Of a stretch of DNA of 64,000 bases, positions 17,759 through 26,802 are shown piece after piece. The notes beneath the pieces were generated by a model. It saw only the letters and a list, made by a program, of their open reading frames with translations. It did no database searches and was not told the origin of the DNA. The stretch's first letter is position 1; the number at the start of each line of letters is the position of its first letter. The stretch lies in contig VGVY01000002.1 of NCBI GenBank assembly GCA_016873835.1, forward strand, positions 41,267 through 105,266. The letters are read 5' to 3'. The translations under genes and the position numbers were made by a program. The stretch comes from Ignavibacteria bacterium. Its GTDB lineage: Bacteria; Bacteroidota; Ignavibacteria; Ignavibacteriales; Melioribacteraceae.

Positions 17759-19615
17759 TCAAATCAATTTTTTAATTATCAGATATTCTTTCAAAACTTT
17801 TATAAAGTTGTAAATATCTTCCGTAAATAATTCTCCCATGTTTGCAATTCTAAAAGTATTTACTTTTGCTCCTTTGCCGGGATAAATAGTAAAACCTCTA
17901 TCATAAAGAAAATCGTGCATTTCATTGAAGTCATAGTTTTGATTTTCTGGTTCAATTACAGCTGTTAATATTTTTGCATGGTGCTGCTCATCGACTAAAA
18001 ATTTAAATCCTAATTCTCGAAGCCCTTTTTTAAGTACTTCATACATTTCAAAATATCTCTTTGATCTTCCTTCCCCAGTCTCTAAAAAATATTCGTTTAT
18101 TGCCTGGCGAAGTGCATAAAATATTTGAACTGGCGGAGTGAATTGCATCTGTTTTTGCTTTGTAAAAAATGTAAAGTTGTCAAACAGATTGAAATAAAAA
18201 TTTCTTCTTGAATATAGGGCAGTTTTATTTAATGAGTCGCGGTCACAAATCACAAAACTTATTCCAGCCATTCCTTGAATACACTTATTTGCCGATGCAA
18301 TTAAATATTGTACTTTATATTTAGTTACATCAATTGGTATTCCAGCGTATGAAGACATTGCATCAACAATTATCTCAAGGTTGTACTCTTCAGCCATTTT
18401 TGAAATTTCGTCCAAAGGATTTAAAATACCAACGGTTGTTTCATGATGAACAAAAGCAATTTGCGAAAGTTTGTTTTTGTTTTTTTCTACTATTGATCTT
18501 AACTGTAATAAATTAATCGGATCGCCAAACGAGACATCAAATTTGATTTGGTTTATATTAAACCCTTCGCAGATCTGCTGCATCCGTTTTCCATAAGCTC
18601 CGTTATTTATAATTAGCACATACTTATTTTCTGGAATTACAGAAGTAAGACAAGCTTCAACAGCACCAGTACCAGAACTGGCAAACAGCACTGCTTCATG
18701 GGTATCTTCACCATGAACAACTTTTACTAAATCTTTTCTAATTCCTTCTACCAAATCGCCAAATTCTTTTTCTCTTGGACAAATATCTTCCACCACTAAT
18801 GCTTTTTTAACAGCATCACTTGTTGTTGCCGGACCGGGATTAAGCAAAATATTTCTTTCAACTTTTTTAGAGAATTGAATTTCACTATCTCGTTTAATTA
18901 TTAACGGATTGATTACTTCGACAGCTCGTTTATAATGTTGTTCGTCGTCAATTTCTATCCATGCCAAGTCCTCAATTACTTTATAATTTATTTCATTACT
19001 TGCAGCAAGATCAGTTAAACAATCTTCGTAGTGATAATTTTTATTTTTTTCGAATTGAAGCTCAGAATGGGCAAACATTTTCTGATAAAGCTCAAATGAG
19101 ATTTTAGAAATTCCAACAAGCTCTCCACCGAGATTTTTTATTTCGGAAATATTTTTAGACATATTAACAATTTTGTTTTTCTCAACTCCAACATAAACTT
19201 CATCGCCGGCAGCAGTTTTCCCGGAAAGGAGGATTAAATTTTTTTCCTTGGAATTCATTATTACTTGTAATGCATTCAATTCATAATTTAGATCAGATTC
19301 CAACAAAATAAAATCTTTCTCAATTAATTCATTTGCTTTCCATAAAGAATACATGCTTCCAGTTGATTCATAAAAATCATTGTTGATTGTTTTTACAAAA
19401 GGATACTTTTTTGTCAAGCTTTCATAAAATTCTCTCTTATAACCGGTTACAATTATAATGTTCTGTATGCCGGAATAAATTAAGCGTGAAATCGATTCTT
19501 CAATTATTGGTTTTTCATTTAGTGATAAAAATCCTTTTGGTTTGTCATTATGGATTGATCGTAAGCGCGATCCAATGCCAGCTGCAAGTATTACAGCATT
19601 TTTCACTCTACTCAT
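17759..19615 (-). CDS. pntC: PntC-PhnW fusion: AEP cytidylyltransferase and AEP aminotransferase
   Basis: A 618-aa bifunctional enzyme of phosphonate biosynthesis. Residues 1-235 are a nucleotidyltransferase (ILAAGIGSRL, PKGFLSLNEKP, LLESDL), most like phosphocholine cytidylyltransferases. Residues 255-618 are a class V aminotransferase close to 2-aminoethylphosphonate:pyruvate transaminase (LLNPGPATTSDAVKKA, EDICPREKEF, ASSGTGAVEA), with Asp418 and the PLP lysine Lys444 (SANKCIQG). The same fusion is known as PntC from Treponema denticola, which makes CMP-2-aminoethylphosphonate. The aminotransferase would form AEP from phosphonoacetaldehyde and the other half would activate it. It overlaps the decarboxylase gene by four bases as the last gene of the operon. 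Confidence 0.92.
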   Translation of the reverse strand: MSRVKNAVILAAGIGSRLRSIHNDKPKGFLSLNEKPIIEESISRLIYSGIQNIIIVTGYKREFYESLTKKYPFVKTINNDFYESTGSMYSLWKANELIEKDFILLESDLNYELNALQVIMNSKEKNLILLSGKTAAGDEVYVGVEKNKIVNMSKNISEIKNLGGELVGISKISFELYQKMFAHSELQFEKNKNYHYEDCLTDLAASNEINYKVIEDLAWIEIDDEQHYKRAVEVINPLIIKRDSEIQFSKKVERNILLNPGPATTSDAVKKALVVEDICPREKEFGDLVEGIRKDLVKVVHGEDTHEAVLFASSGTGAVEACLTSVIPENKYVLIINNGAYGKRMQQICEGFNINQIKFDVSFGDPINLLQLRSIVEKNKNKLSQIAFVHHETTVGILNPLDEISKMAEEYNLEIIVDAMSSYAGIPIDVTKYKVQYLIASANKCIQGMAGISFVICDRDSLNKTALYSRRNFYFNLFDNFTFFTKQKQMQFTPPVQIFYALRQAINEYFLETGEGRSKRYFEMYEVLKKGLRELGFKFLVDEQHHAKILTAVIEPENQNYDFNEMHDFLYDRGFTIYPGKGAKVNTFRIANMGELFTEDIYNFIKVLKEYLIIKKLI

Positions 19616-20784
19616 TTACTTAACTTACTGTTTAGTTGGATAAATTTTTGTAATCTTTCCTTTACTTGATACGGCTTAATGCCGGGTCTGCCTAAAGTTT
19701 TTGGAGATCCTTTTTTGATTTTAAGATGAATAAATGTTGGACCGTTTTGAAAAATATCCGAAGTAATAAATTTAATAAACATATTGAGTGAGTCTGTAGA
19801 CATTGAGTTATTATAATTAAATCCTTTTGCAACAGCAGCAAAGGAAACATTATTAGATACTGTGTATTGTCCGCCGGTTGAATCATGACATTCATTATCA
19901 AGGAGGATATGAATTAAGTTATTCGGTTTATAAGCGCCTACAGTTGCCATAGAGCCAGTTCTCATTAAAAGAGCGCCGTCGCCGTCAAGCACATAAACTT
20001 TTAAATCTGGTTTTGAATATGCAATCCCGAGTCCAAATGCTAAGGCACATCCCATTGAGCCCACCATATAAAGTTGATTTTCTTTATCATTCAATTCAAA
20101 TAATTCTCTTCCGGTTTTTCCGGTCGTTGCTATTAGAATTGATTTCTTATCAACAGCCCCCTGAATAATTTTCAATACATCAGTTCTAGTTGGTCTTTCG
20201 GAATAAGGAAGGGAAAAATTATCATTATGTACGATATCAACATGAATAGGTTTTTCAGTTCTTACCGATTGTAATTCGTATTCCGCCACGTCACCTTTTT
20301 TCATAATAAAAACATAAGGCTTATTATTTTCAATCATATAATCACTGGCTCTTTTTATAGACTCTTTTATTAAGTTACTTTCATTTGGGAAAAATGACCA
20401 TTTCAATTGCATTGCGTCAAGAAGATCTGTTAATACTTGTCCCATTAATTTGTGCTGTGGTTCGTCTGGAGGTCCGCCTGGTTCTCCTCTTAATGTAACA
20501 ATAATTAATAAAGGAATTTGGAAAGTATCTGTTAATGAAGTCAAAGGATTAACTGCATTACCAAGACCAGAGTTTTGAAACATAACAACGCTTCTTCCTC
20601 CGGCAACAGTTACACCAGCTGCGAGTGCAATTGCATCCCCTTCATTTACTGCATCTATAAATTTAAATTCATCGTGATCAATTACATAATTAATAAATGG
20701 TTTGAGATATGAACATGGAGTTCCAGTAAAAAAATTGAATCCATATGTTAGACATTCATCTAAGAATTCTTTTGCAAAGATCAT
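19612..20784 (-). CDS. ppd: Phosphonopyruvate decarboxylase
   Basis: A 390-aa thiamine-diphosphate enzyme that converts phosphonopyruvate to phosphonoacetaldehyde, pulling the unfavourable PEP mutase reaction forward. The pyrimidine-binding half begins with FTGTPCSYLKPFIN and contains AVNEGDAIALAAG; the second half has the ThDP motif GDGALLMRTGS...LLDNECHDSTGGQ. These match the Ppd family rather than sulfopyruvate decarboxylase in context, since PEP mutase is the preceding gene (30 bases away) and the AEP transaminase follows. Confidence 0.94.
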   Translation of the reverse strand: MIFAKEFLDECLTYGFNFFTGTPCSYLKPFINYVIDHDEFKFIDAVNEGDAIALAAGVTVAGGRSVVMFQNSGLGNAVNPLTSLTDTFQIPLLIIVTLRGEPGGPPDEPQHKLMGQVLTDLLDAMQLKWSFFPNESNLIKESIKRASDYMIENNKPYVFIMKKGDVAEYELQSVRTEKPIHVDIVHNDNFSLPYSERPTRTDVLKIIQGAVDKKSILIATTGKTGRELFELNDKENQLYMVGSMGCALAFGLGIAYSKPDLKVYVLDGDGALLMRTGSMATVGAYKPNNLIHILLDNECHDSTGGQYTVSNNVSFAAVAKGFNYNNSMSTDSLNMFIKFITSDIFQNGPTFIHLKIKKGSPKTLGRPGIKPYQVKERLQKFIQLNSKLSK

Positions 20785-20814
20785 TTGTTATTTCCAGCAT
20801 TTGTATAATAAATA

Positions 20815-22431
20815 TTATTGATATGCCAATACATTGCTTAGATCAGATACATTGTCAACATCAAGCCAGTTACCATCTATAAAAATTACTTTTATCTGCA
20901 CCCCTTTTCCAATCAGAGTATTTAGTAAGTCGGGCATTTTCAACTTGTTAAAATTTTCTTTACGTGACATTTCATCTAAAGTGATTCTTAAAATATCAGA
21001 ACCAGATGGATTGGTTTTTAATAATCCAATCCACTCGCCGTCAAACTGGTCGGAGTTTTTAAGTTCTGTGAAACTAATTCTTTTTAAGAATACTGGCTCT
21101 TCAGAAAATTTCTTTGAATAAGGTTTAGTGCAATTAACAAAGTCACCATGATTGCCGCAGCATCTTCTTTCTAAATTTGCATCAATTACAGTTACAATAT
21201 CTCCATCTTCTTCAAGCAACAATGATAAAATAAATTTTCTGTATAGAATATCGCCATAAGTTATAATACACTCATCTTGAATTTTTTCATTTGCTTTGAA
21301 TAAAGAAACAAGCTCTCCGGTTGTTGCGTAATCATCATTATCAAAATATTTTACATTTGGGAAATTAAATGCTTCTTTTTTATATCCACGAACAATTGCA
21401 AGATCTTTAATTCCTCTTTCATTAAAAAGTTCTATCATTTTTGCGACTAATGGTTTTCCATTGACATTAATCATTGCTTTCGGAACATCTTTGGTTAAAT
21501 CACCTAATTCAACACCGCGAGAAGCAGCGAGAATAATACCGCTAACAAGTCGCTTCTCTTGGGTTTTTAAGTATAGATTTTCTGCTTGCTGAAGTTCTTC
21601 ATCATTCTGAAGCCTAAATATTTCATTCAAGGTTGCTACCTTGTCTTCAACTTCTATTAAGGATTGTGATTTGTAAATAGTTTCAGCAGTTTTTTTCATT
21701 GCTGTAATTGCACTGCGTAATTGATGATTTGCCCAGATAATTAAGCTTATACCGGCATCCCGAAATACTTGTGTTGGGGTTGAATAATATTTTGTTGGAA
21801 CAATAACCACCGGACATCTATTTCCCCATTCTTTCATAAAAGTTAAAATTTCATCTGGCTTTGAAATTTTACTGTGCATAAGTATTGCATCTGCTCCAGC
21901 TAAACGATACGCTTCGGCTCGTTTTAATGCTTCTGAAAGCCCCCATCCAGCAATTAAAGCTTCAACGCGTGCAACGATACAAAAGTCAGAATCAACCTGA
22001 CAATCTTTTCCAGCTTTAATTTTACCGGCAAATTCTTCAATCTCTGCAAGTGGCTGCTTTTCTCCGCGGATAAAACTATTTGTTTTGGGAAAAAGTTTAT
22101 CCTCGATGCAAACACCAGAAATATTTCTTTGCTCAAGTTTTTTTACAAGCCGGCGCATATTATTAAAATTTCCATATCCAGTATCACCGTCAAGCAAAAT
22201 AGGAATTGTTGTGGCATCACTCATAAATTCAACTACTTCTACAATTTGAGTCCAACTTGCTTCGTTATTATCACGCACACCAAGCGATGCACTTATTGAA
22301 AGTCCGCTACCCCAAATTCCTTTAAAACCGGCTTCCTCAGCTATTTTTGCAGATAAACCATTATGTGCTTCCATAATAAATTCAAGCTCAGGACTGGTTA
22401 ATAATTTTTTCAATTGAGTAGTTTTTTTCAT
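20815..22431 (-). CDS. pepM: Phosphoenolpyruvate mutase fused to a nucleotidyltransferase
   Basis: A 538-aa protein. Residues 1-280 are PEP mutase, which makes the C-P bond of phosphonopyruvate: [19 protein letters not shown], the loop [10 protein letters not shown] (Asp54), DGDTGYGN and the diagnostic [11 protein letters not shown] (from residue 110). Residues 290-538 are a second nucleotidyltransferase domain ([23 protein letters not shown]). There the usual GxGxR loop is altered to SRGVE, so its nucleotide use is uncertain. Such PepM-transferase fusions are known in other bacteria. The gene is 44 bases after the CDP-alcohol phosphotransferase gene and 30 bases before the decarboxylase gene. 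Confidence 0.94.
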   Translation of the reverse strand: MKKTTQLKKLLTSPELEFIMEAHNGLSAKIAEEAGFKGIWGSGLSISASLGVRDNNEASWTQIVEVVEFMSDATTIPILLDGDTGYGNFNNMRRLVKKLEQRNISGVCIEDKLFPKTNSFIRGEKQPLAEIEEFAGKIKAGKDCQVDSDFCIVARVEALIAGWGLSEALKRAEAYRLAGADAILMHSKISKPDEILTFMKEWGNRCPVVIVPTKYYSTPTQVFRDAGISLIIWANHQLRSAITAMKKTAETIYKSQSLIEVEDKVATLNEIFRLQNDEELQQAENLYLKTQEKRLVSGIILAASRGVELGDLTKDVPKAMINVNGKPLVAKMIELFNERGIKDLAIVRGYKKEAFNFPNVKYFDNDDYATTGELVSLFKANEKIQDECIITYGDILYRKFILSLLLEEDGDIVTVIDANLERRCCGNHGDFVNCTKPYSKKFSEEPVFLKRISFTELKNSDQFDGEWIGLLKTNPSGSDILRITLDEMSRKENFNKLKMPDLLNTLIGKGVQIKVIFIDGNWLDVDNVSDLSNVLAYQ

Positions 22432-22475
22432 ATTAAATATGTCCTATTAGGTAATTAAATCATTGCTGTTGATCA

Positions 22476-23363
22476 TTATGTTTTTGTGGGAACTGCTTCA
22501 AAAAGCTTAATTGTGTTTCTATCAATGTTCTTTTGGAAAAATAATAATAGAAGAGTCCATACAGTTCCAAACAAAAGAGTGTACCAAATAAAAATATCGA
22601 ACCTATTAAAAAAAGCTAAAATAATAAGAACAAATGCGTGAGTAGATGTTCCGTTCAAATTCCATAACCGAATAATAATTTTATTAGCCTTAATATATTC
22701 GTTTGGAGAAATTAATTTAGTTTCCAACGCGCGTTTATTACTGTATTGTACACTTGAATATTTAATATAGACGGATAAGATAAGTTTCTTTAATTTTTGA
22801 CCATCCATTTTTTTATAGATTTCATACTCAGCTTTAAATTCCTCAAGCTCAGATTCAACAAATTTAGATTTTCCCAATGCATTAGCAATGTACTCACTTC
22901 TGTAAAAATCAACTAGAACTTCTTGCCATGCATACAACAGAGATGCACCAATTACAATAATCCACCATACGATAGCACTATTCCAATTGGTACTTCCCCA
23001 AATACTGATGCCAATCATAATGAAAAGGTAGGAAGTATAGTCCGCAATTCCATCGAGAAGTCTTCCAAACGGAGTTCCGTTTTTTTTAAGTCTAGCCAGC
23101 TGACCATCCGCGCAATCAAGAACTGTCCAGAAGATTAATAAAATGAAAGCGATGAATATTGATTCCGAAGTTGCTATTGCTATAGAGACGCCAGCACCAA
23201 TTCCACAAAACAAGGAAAGCATTGTAATTTGATTTGGAGAAATCTTAGTTCTATACACAGATTTTACAAATAAAAATGCAAGCGGTCTGAAGAAAAGCAA
23301 ATCAACTATTTCTTCGGCTTCAATTACTTTTAATGATGTTTTGTATTGATTAATAATTGACAA
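22476..23363 (-). CDS. CDP-alcohol phosphatidyltransferase family membrane protein
   Basis: A 295-aa membrane protein with several hydrophobic helices. It holds the complete CDP-alcohol phosphotransferase signature: Asp86-Gly87, Ala90-Arg91, Gly100, Asp104 and Asp108 with the exact DGx2ARx8Gx3Dx3D spacing. It is the first gene of the phosphonate operon. The likely job is to move an aminoethylphosphonate group from the CMP-AEP made by the PntC domain onto diacylglycerol or a similar alcohol, giving a phosphonolipid. That acceptor is an inference; the family also makes ordinary phospholipids. Confidence 0.88.
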   Translation of the reverse strand: MSIINQYKTSLKVIEAEEIVDLLFFRPLAFLFVKSVYRTKISPNQITMLSLFCGIGAGVSIAIATSESIFIAFILLIFWTVLDCADGQLARLKKNGTPFGRLLDGIADYTSYLFIMIGISIWGSTNWNSAIVWWIIVIGASLLYAWQEVLVDFYRSEYIANALGKSKFVESELEEFKAEYEIYKKMDGQKLKKLILSVYIKYSSVQYSNKRALETKLISPNEYIKANKIIIRLWNLNGTSTHAFVLIILAFFNRFDIFIWYTLLFGTVWTLLLLFFQKNIDRNTIKLFEAVPTKT

Positions 23364-23496
23364 GAACTTTCCGGGTAAATTACAGAAATATTCCGATTAC
23401 GAATATAATTTATTGATTTAATTCTGGCACTGCAATGCTAAGAATAAATAAAAAAAGAGGTGCATTTAATTATTTGGAAGGGACGATAAGTCCCAT

Positions 23497-24099
23497 TTAA
23501 TTTACCGCTAATTCAAAATCCATTTTTTTAGAGTCGCTGTAAGGAACGCACCTATTCAGATTTGTCTCTACATCATCATTTAAAAATCCAACTGCATTAT
23601 CTAAATTGAAGATTATTGGCATTCTATGGTGAATCGCTTTAATAAATTTATTTGGAACGGTTGTTATTAATGAAGTGAAAATATTCTTGGCTTTATCTTG
23701 GTGATAAATTGCCGGAACAAAAAAGATATCTTCATCGGGCAGAAATATTCTGTACTTAACTTTTTTTTCACCTTCCTTTTTCCATTCATAAAAGCCAGTC
23801 ATAGGAACTATACACTTGTTTCGGGAAAATAGAGTGTTCCAATACTTTTTTTCTTTAATAGTTTCTATACGCGAATTAAAAATAAGTGGTGAGTTTTCAC
23901 TAAACTTAATTCCCCAATTTACATTTGATAGAAAATAAGTCTCTTTATTTAAAGTAATGCTTAATATCTTTTGTGTCGGGCGGATATCTTCTTCTATTCT
24001 CTTTTCGACCTCTTTATCAATTTCCACTTTTAGCTTTTTCTTTTTCAGCATTTCAATTACGGCTTTATCAATTTTTTTACTTTCAAACCGACCGCACAT
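23497..24099 (-). CDS. SRAP-domain abasic-site protein (YedK/HMCES family)
   Basis: A SOS-response-associated peptidase-fold protein that cross-links to abasic sites in single-stranded DNA through its N-terminal cysteine. The start is placed at 24099 because the family needs MCGRF at the N terminus so that Cys2 is exposed after methionine removal. A longer frame extends to 24156, but an AAGGGC ribosome site precedes the 24099 start. The 200-aa protein keeps the active-site motifs: Cys2, an Asn in NSRIET, Glu in TGFYEWKKEG and HHRMPIIF. It is divergent from the DUF72 gene, within a cluster of damage-tolerance genes. Confidence 0.92.
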   Translation of the reverse strand: MCGRFESKKIDKAVIEMLKKKKLKVEIDKEVEKRIEEDIRPTQKILSITLNKETYFLSNVNWGIKFSENSPLIFNSRIETIKEKKYWNTLFSRNKCIVPMTGFYEWKKEGEKKVKYRIFLPDEDIFFVPAIYHQDKAKNIFTSLITTVPNKFIKAIHHRMPIIFNLDNAVGFLNDDVETNLNRCVPYSDSKKMDFELAVN

Positions 24100-24169
24100 A
24101 TTAAGCCCTTTCTTTTTTGCAAATCTGTTTTTAATATAACAATAAATAAATATCAAAGTTCATGCAGTA

Positions 24170-25054
24170 ATGAAAAAACTATATGTAGGAACCGCTGGCT
24201 GGTCGTATAAAGATTGGATTGATAGTTTTTATTTAAAAGGGCAATCTAAAAGTTATGACTGGCTGGAATCTTATTCACAATATTTCAACACAGTAGAAGT
24301 AAATGCAAGCTACTACACATACATAAATCCGAAAATAGTTGACGGCTGGTTAAGCAAAGTTGAACCAAAAGAGGATTTTTTATTCAACATTAAACTTCAT
24401 CAAGATTTTACTCACAGAAGAAAATTTAGCAGTGAACAGATTCATGCGGTAAAATCTAACCTTGATAAACTTCAAAATGCAAACCGACTTGGCGGATTGC
24501 TTATTCAATTTCCGTATTCATTTGTTCTAACCAAAGAAACTGCAACTCACGTAAAAGAATTAGTTGACATTTTTTCCGAATACGAAAAGTTTATTGAGGT
24601 GAGGCACAAATCTTGGTTTATTGAGCGGTTTATAAATTTTGTCAAAAAAAATAAAAGCTCAATTTGTACAATTGACCAGCCAATTATCGGGGAAGCTGTT
24701 GAATTTAAACCAATTCTATCGGGAGATAATTTATACATTCGGCTTCATGGAAGAAATGAGAAAGCCTGGAAAAAATCTATTTCGAACTTTGGCAAAGAAC
24801 AAACCTATGAGCAGCAGAGCGAAAGATATGATTACCTTTACTCACCCGGAGAACTTTTAGAAATTGAACGAACGATAAGAGAAGTATTAGACAAGGTGAA
24901 AAAAGTTTTTGTTATTTTGAACAATCACCCAAAAGGAAGTGCAGTTGCAAATGCGTTTGAGCTTCTTCACCTTCTTAATGAAAGAATTAAATTGAACATT
25001 CCCGAAACAACGCTCAAAACTTTTACGCGTTTATCAAAGATAAGCTTGAACTAA
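24170..25054 (+). CDS. DUF72 (YecE-like) family protein
   Basis: A 294-aa protein of the DUF72 family, a TIM-barrel-like fold of unknown function. The opening VGTAGWSYKDWIDSFY, the NTVEVNASYYTY segment, LLIQFPYSF, YIRLHGRN and a final VILNNHPKGSAVANAFEL are family hallmarks. Members occur near DNA repair genes in several phyla, in keeping with the SRAP gene on one side and polymerase genes on the other. It converges on the polymerase fragment on the opposite strand, overlapping its end by 21 bases. Confidence 0.9.
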   Translation: MKKLYVGTAGWSYKDWIDSFYLKGQSKSYDWLESYSQYFNTVEVNASYYTYINPKIVDGWLSKVEPKEDFLFNIKLHQDFTHRRKFSSEQIHAVKSNLDKLQNANRLGGLLIQFPYSFVLTKETATHVKELVDIFSEYEKFIEVRHKSWFIERFINFVKKNKSSICTIDQPIIGEAVEFKPILSGDNLYIRLHGRNEKAWKKSISNFGKEQTYEQQSERYDYLYSPGELLEIERTIREVLDKVKKVFVILNNHPKGSAVANAFELLHLLNERIKLNIPETTLKTFTRLSKISLN

Positions 25055-26716
25055 TTTCTCTTTATCGAGCGAGCTGACCAAATAAATTTCATCTTCGTTT
25101 GCTTCTTTTTCAACATCGCCGAAAAAGTCAGTTGAAGTTCTGTCCTTTTGAGTGATTGATTGTGCTTCTGCAGATGTAAGGACAGTTAATTTTTCAACTA
25201 TAATATTGTTGCCGCTGAGGGCGTCAGCTTTCCCCTCAATCAAATACGGACCCATAGATAAAGTAAGTTCGGCAAATTTTTTATATGCCTCCGGAAAAAT
25301 TACTGCCTCGAATGTTCCGCTCAAATCTTCGAGCGAAAGAAATTTCATTATGTCGCCTTTGCTTGTTTTTATCCGCTTTGACGCCATATACCAGCCAACC
25401 ATTTTTATATGTTTGTTGTGATGCTTTGCAAGGTCAGCAGAATTAGTTACTTCTGCCGAGTTAATTTGATTGGCAAAAAACTGGAGAGGATGCTGTGAAA
25501 TCATATAACCGAAAGTTTCGTATTCGCACAAGCATTTTTCATCAATGCCGAATTCTTTTTCCGTAACGACTTCTATTTCTAATTTTATCGATTCGTTGCC
25601 GAAAAGATCATTTGCACTTTCGTCAAGAAGTTTTCTATGATTGAAATAGACATCAAGCAGTCTCAGCAAGGTTGGGCGCGTTTGATTTAAACAATCCATT
25701 GCGCCGCACTTTATCAAGCTTTCAGTTCGTTCGTAGCCTAATTTTGTTCTAACCAAAAAATCTGCAAGCGATACATACTTTCCATTTGCTTCTCTCTCTT
25801 TAATTATTTTGCCGATAGAATCTATCTCCAAATTTTTTATTGCCATCAAACCGATCCGCAATTCTTTTCCGCTTCCTTTGTATTCGTAAAAACTTTCGTT
25901 GATTGATGGAAGGTGAATTTTCAGGCCGAGCCTTTGCGATTCAGAAACATAAACTGCTGCGGAATAATATCCGCCTTGGTTTGTAAGCACAGCCGCCATA
26001 AACTGAGCCGGGTAATGTGCTTTGAGATATGCAACTTGAAAAGAGAGCAAAGCAAAAGAAGCACTGTGTGCTTTGCAGAATGCGTAACCGGCAAAACTTT
26101 CGATCTGTTTCCAAAGTTTTTGCGATACGTAATCGGAGTAACCTTTCTCTTTGCAGCATGAGAAAAATTTATTTTCAATTAACTGCATTGCTTTGTGCGA
26201 ACGCATCTTGCCGCTCATAGCACGCCTTAAAAGGTCAGCTTCTTCTAAAGATAATCCAACAATATGATGAGCAACTTTAATTACATCTTCCTGATAAACC
26301 ATCACGCCGTATGTTTCGCCAAGATATTTTTCCATTTCTGGAATTAAATATTTTCTCCGCTTTGGGTCTTTGTGCCGTTCAATAAATTCTTTCATCATTC
26401 CGCTTTCGGCAACTCCGGGTCTTATCACAGATGAAACTGCTGTAAGCATCTCGAATGTGTGGCAGTCCGTGCGTGTGAGAAGCGAGCGCATCCCAGGGCT
26501 TTCAATGTAAAAACAGCCAATCGTTCTTCCTTCGCGTATTAATTTTGATGTGACTTCGTCTTCAAATATTTTTTGATAATCGAATATGTCGAAGCCAGTC
26601 CCTTTTATTTTATGAGGAACTGCATCGTAGATTTTGTTTAGTCTTGGGCTATCGGGCAAGCTGTAGCTTGCCATATCCAAAATTACCGACTTGCTTATTT
26701 CAGGTTCTTTCATCAT
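25034..26716 (-). CDS. DnaE-type DNA polymerase III alpha, C-terminal half (fingers to OB fold)
   Basis: A 560-aa protein matching the second half of bacterial DnaE polymerases. It begins, after about 55 residues of lineage-specific sequence, where a DnaE would read VFQIES (here IGCFYIESPGM). Then come IRPG, YLGETYGVMVYQEDV, LRRAMSGK, FAGYAFCKAHSASFALLSFQ and YPAQFMAAVL (fingers), a helix-hairpin-helix region (LIKCGAMDCL) and an OB-fold domain (IKMVGWYMASKRIKTSKGDIMKFLSLED). None of the three catalytic aspartates is here; they are in the separate gene at 27959-29653. The reading frame is intact with its own start, and it is transcribed divergently from dinB across 86 bases. No intein sequence is visible. 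Confidence 0.9.
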   Translation of the reverse strand: MMKEPEISKSVILDMASYSLPDSPRLNKIYDAVPHKIKGTGFDIFDYQKIFEDEVTSKLIREGRTIGCFYIESPGMRSLLTRTDCHTFEMLTAVSSVIRPGVAESGMMKEFIERHKDPKRRKYLIPEMEKYLGETYGVMVYQEDVIKVAHHIVGLSLEEADLLRRAMSGKMRSHKAMQLIENKFFSCCKEKGYSDYVSQKLWKQIESFAGYAFCKAHSASFALLSFQVAYLKAHYPAQFMAAVLTNQGGYYSAAVYVSESQRLGLKIHLPSINESFYEYKGSGKELRIGLMAIKNLEIDSIGKIIKEREANGKYVSLADFLVRTKLGYERTESLIKCGAMDCLNQTRPTLLRLLDVYFNHRKLLDESANDLFGNESIKLEIEVVTEKEFGIDEKCLCEYETFGYMISQHPLQFFANQINSAEVTNSADLAKHHNKHIKMVGWYMASKRIKTSKGDIMKFLSLEDLSGTFEAVIFPEAYKKFAELTLSMGPYLIEGKADALSGNNIIVEKLTVLTSAEAQSITQKDRTSTDFFGDVEKEANEDEIYLVSSLDKEKLVQAYL

Positions 26717-26717
26717 A

Positions 26718-26749
26718 TTAGAATAGTAAACATCTGGACACTATTTTAA
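26718..26749. repeat. 32-base inverted repeat between divergent polymerase genes, candidate SOS operator
   Basis: TTAGAATAGT (26718-26727) and ACTATTTTAA (26740-26749) form ten-base arms with one mismatch around a 12-base spacer. The repeat ends one base before the start codon of the DnaE C-terminal half and lies 54 bases before dinB. Position and symmetry fit a repressor operator shared by both transcripts, for example LexA, but it does not match a LexA box I know. Confidence 0.5.
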
Positions 26750-26802
26750 ATGATTCCAAGGAAATAAACAATAGCAAAATTCGCTCAAAATTGGGTTTTT
26801 TT

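Noticed and set aside
24100..24156. A 19-residue N-terminal extension of the SRAP protein
   Set aside because: SRAP proteins need Cys at position 2; an extension would block the catalytic residue.
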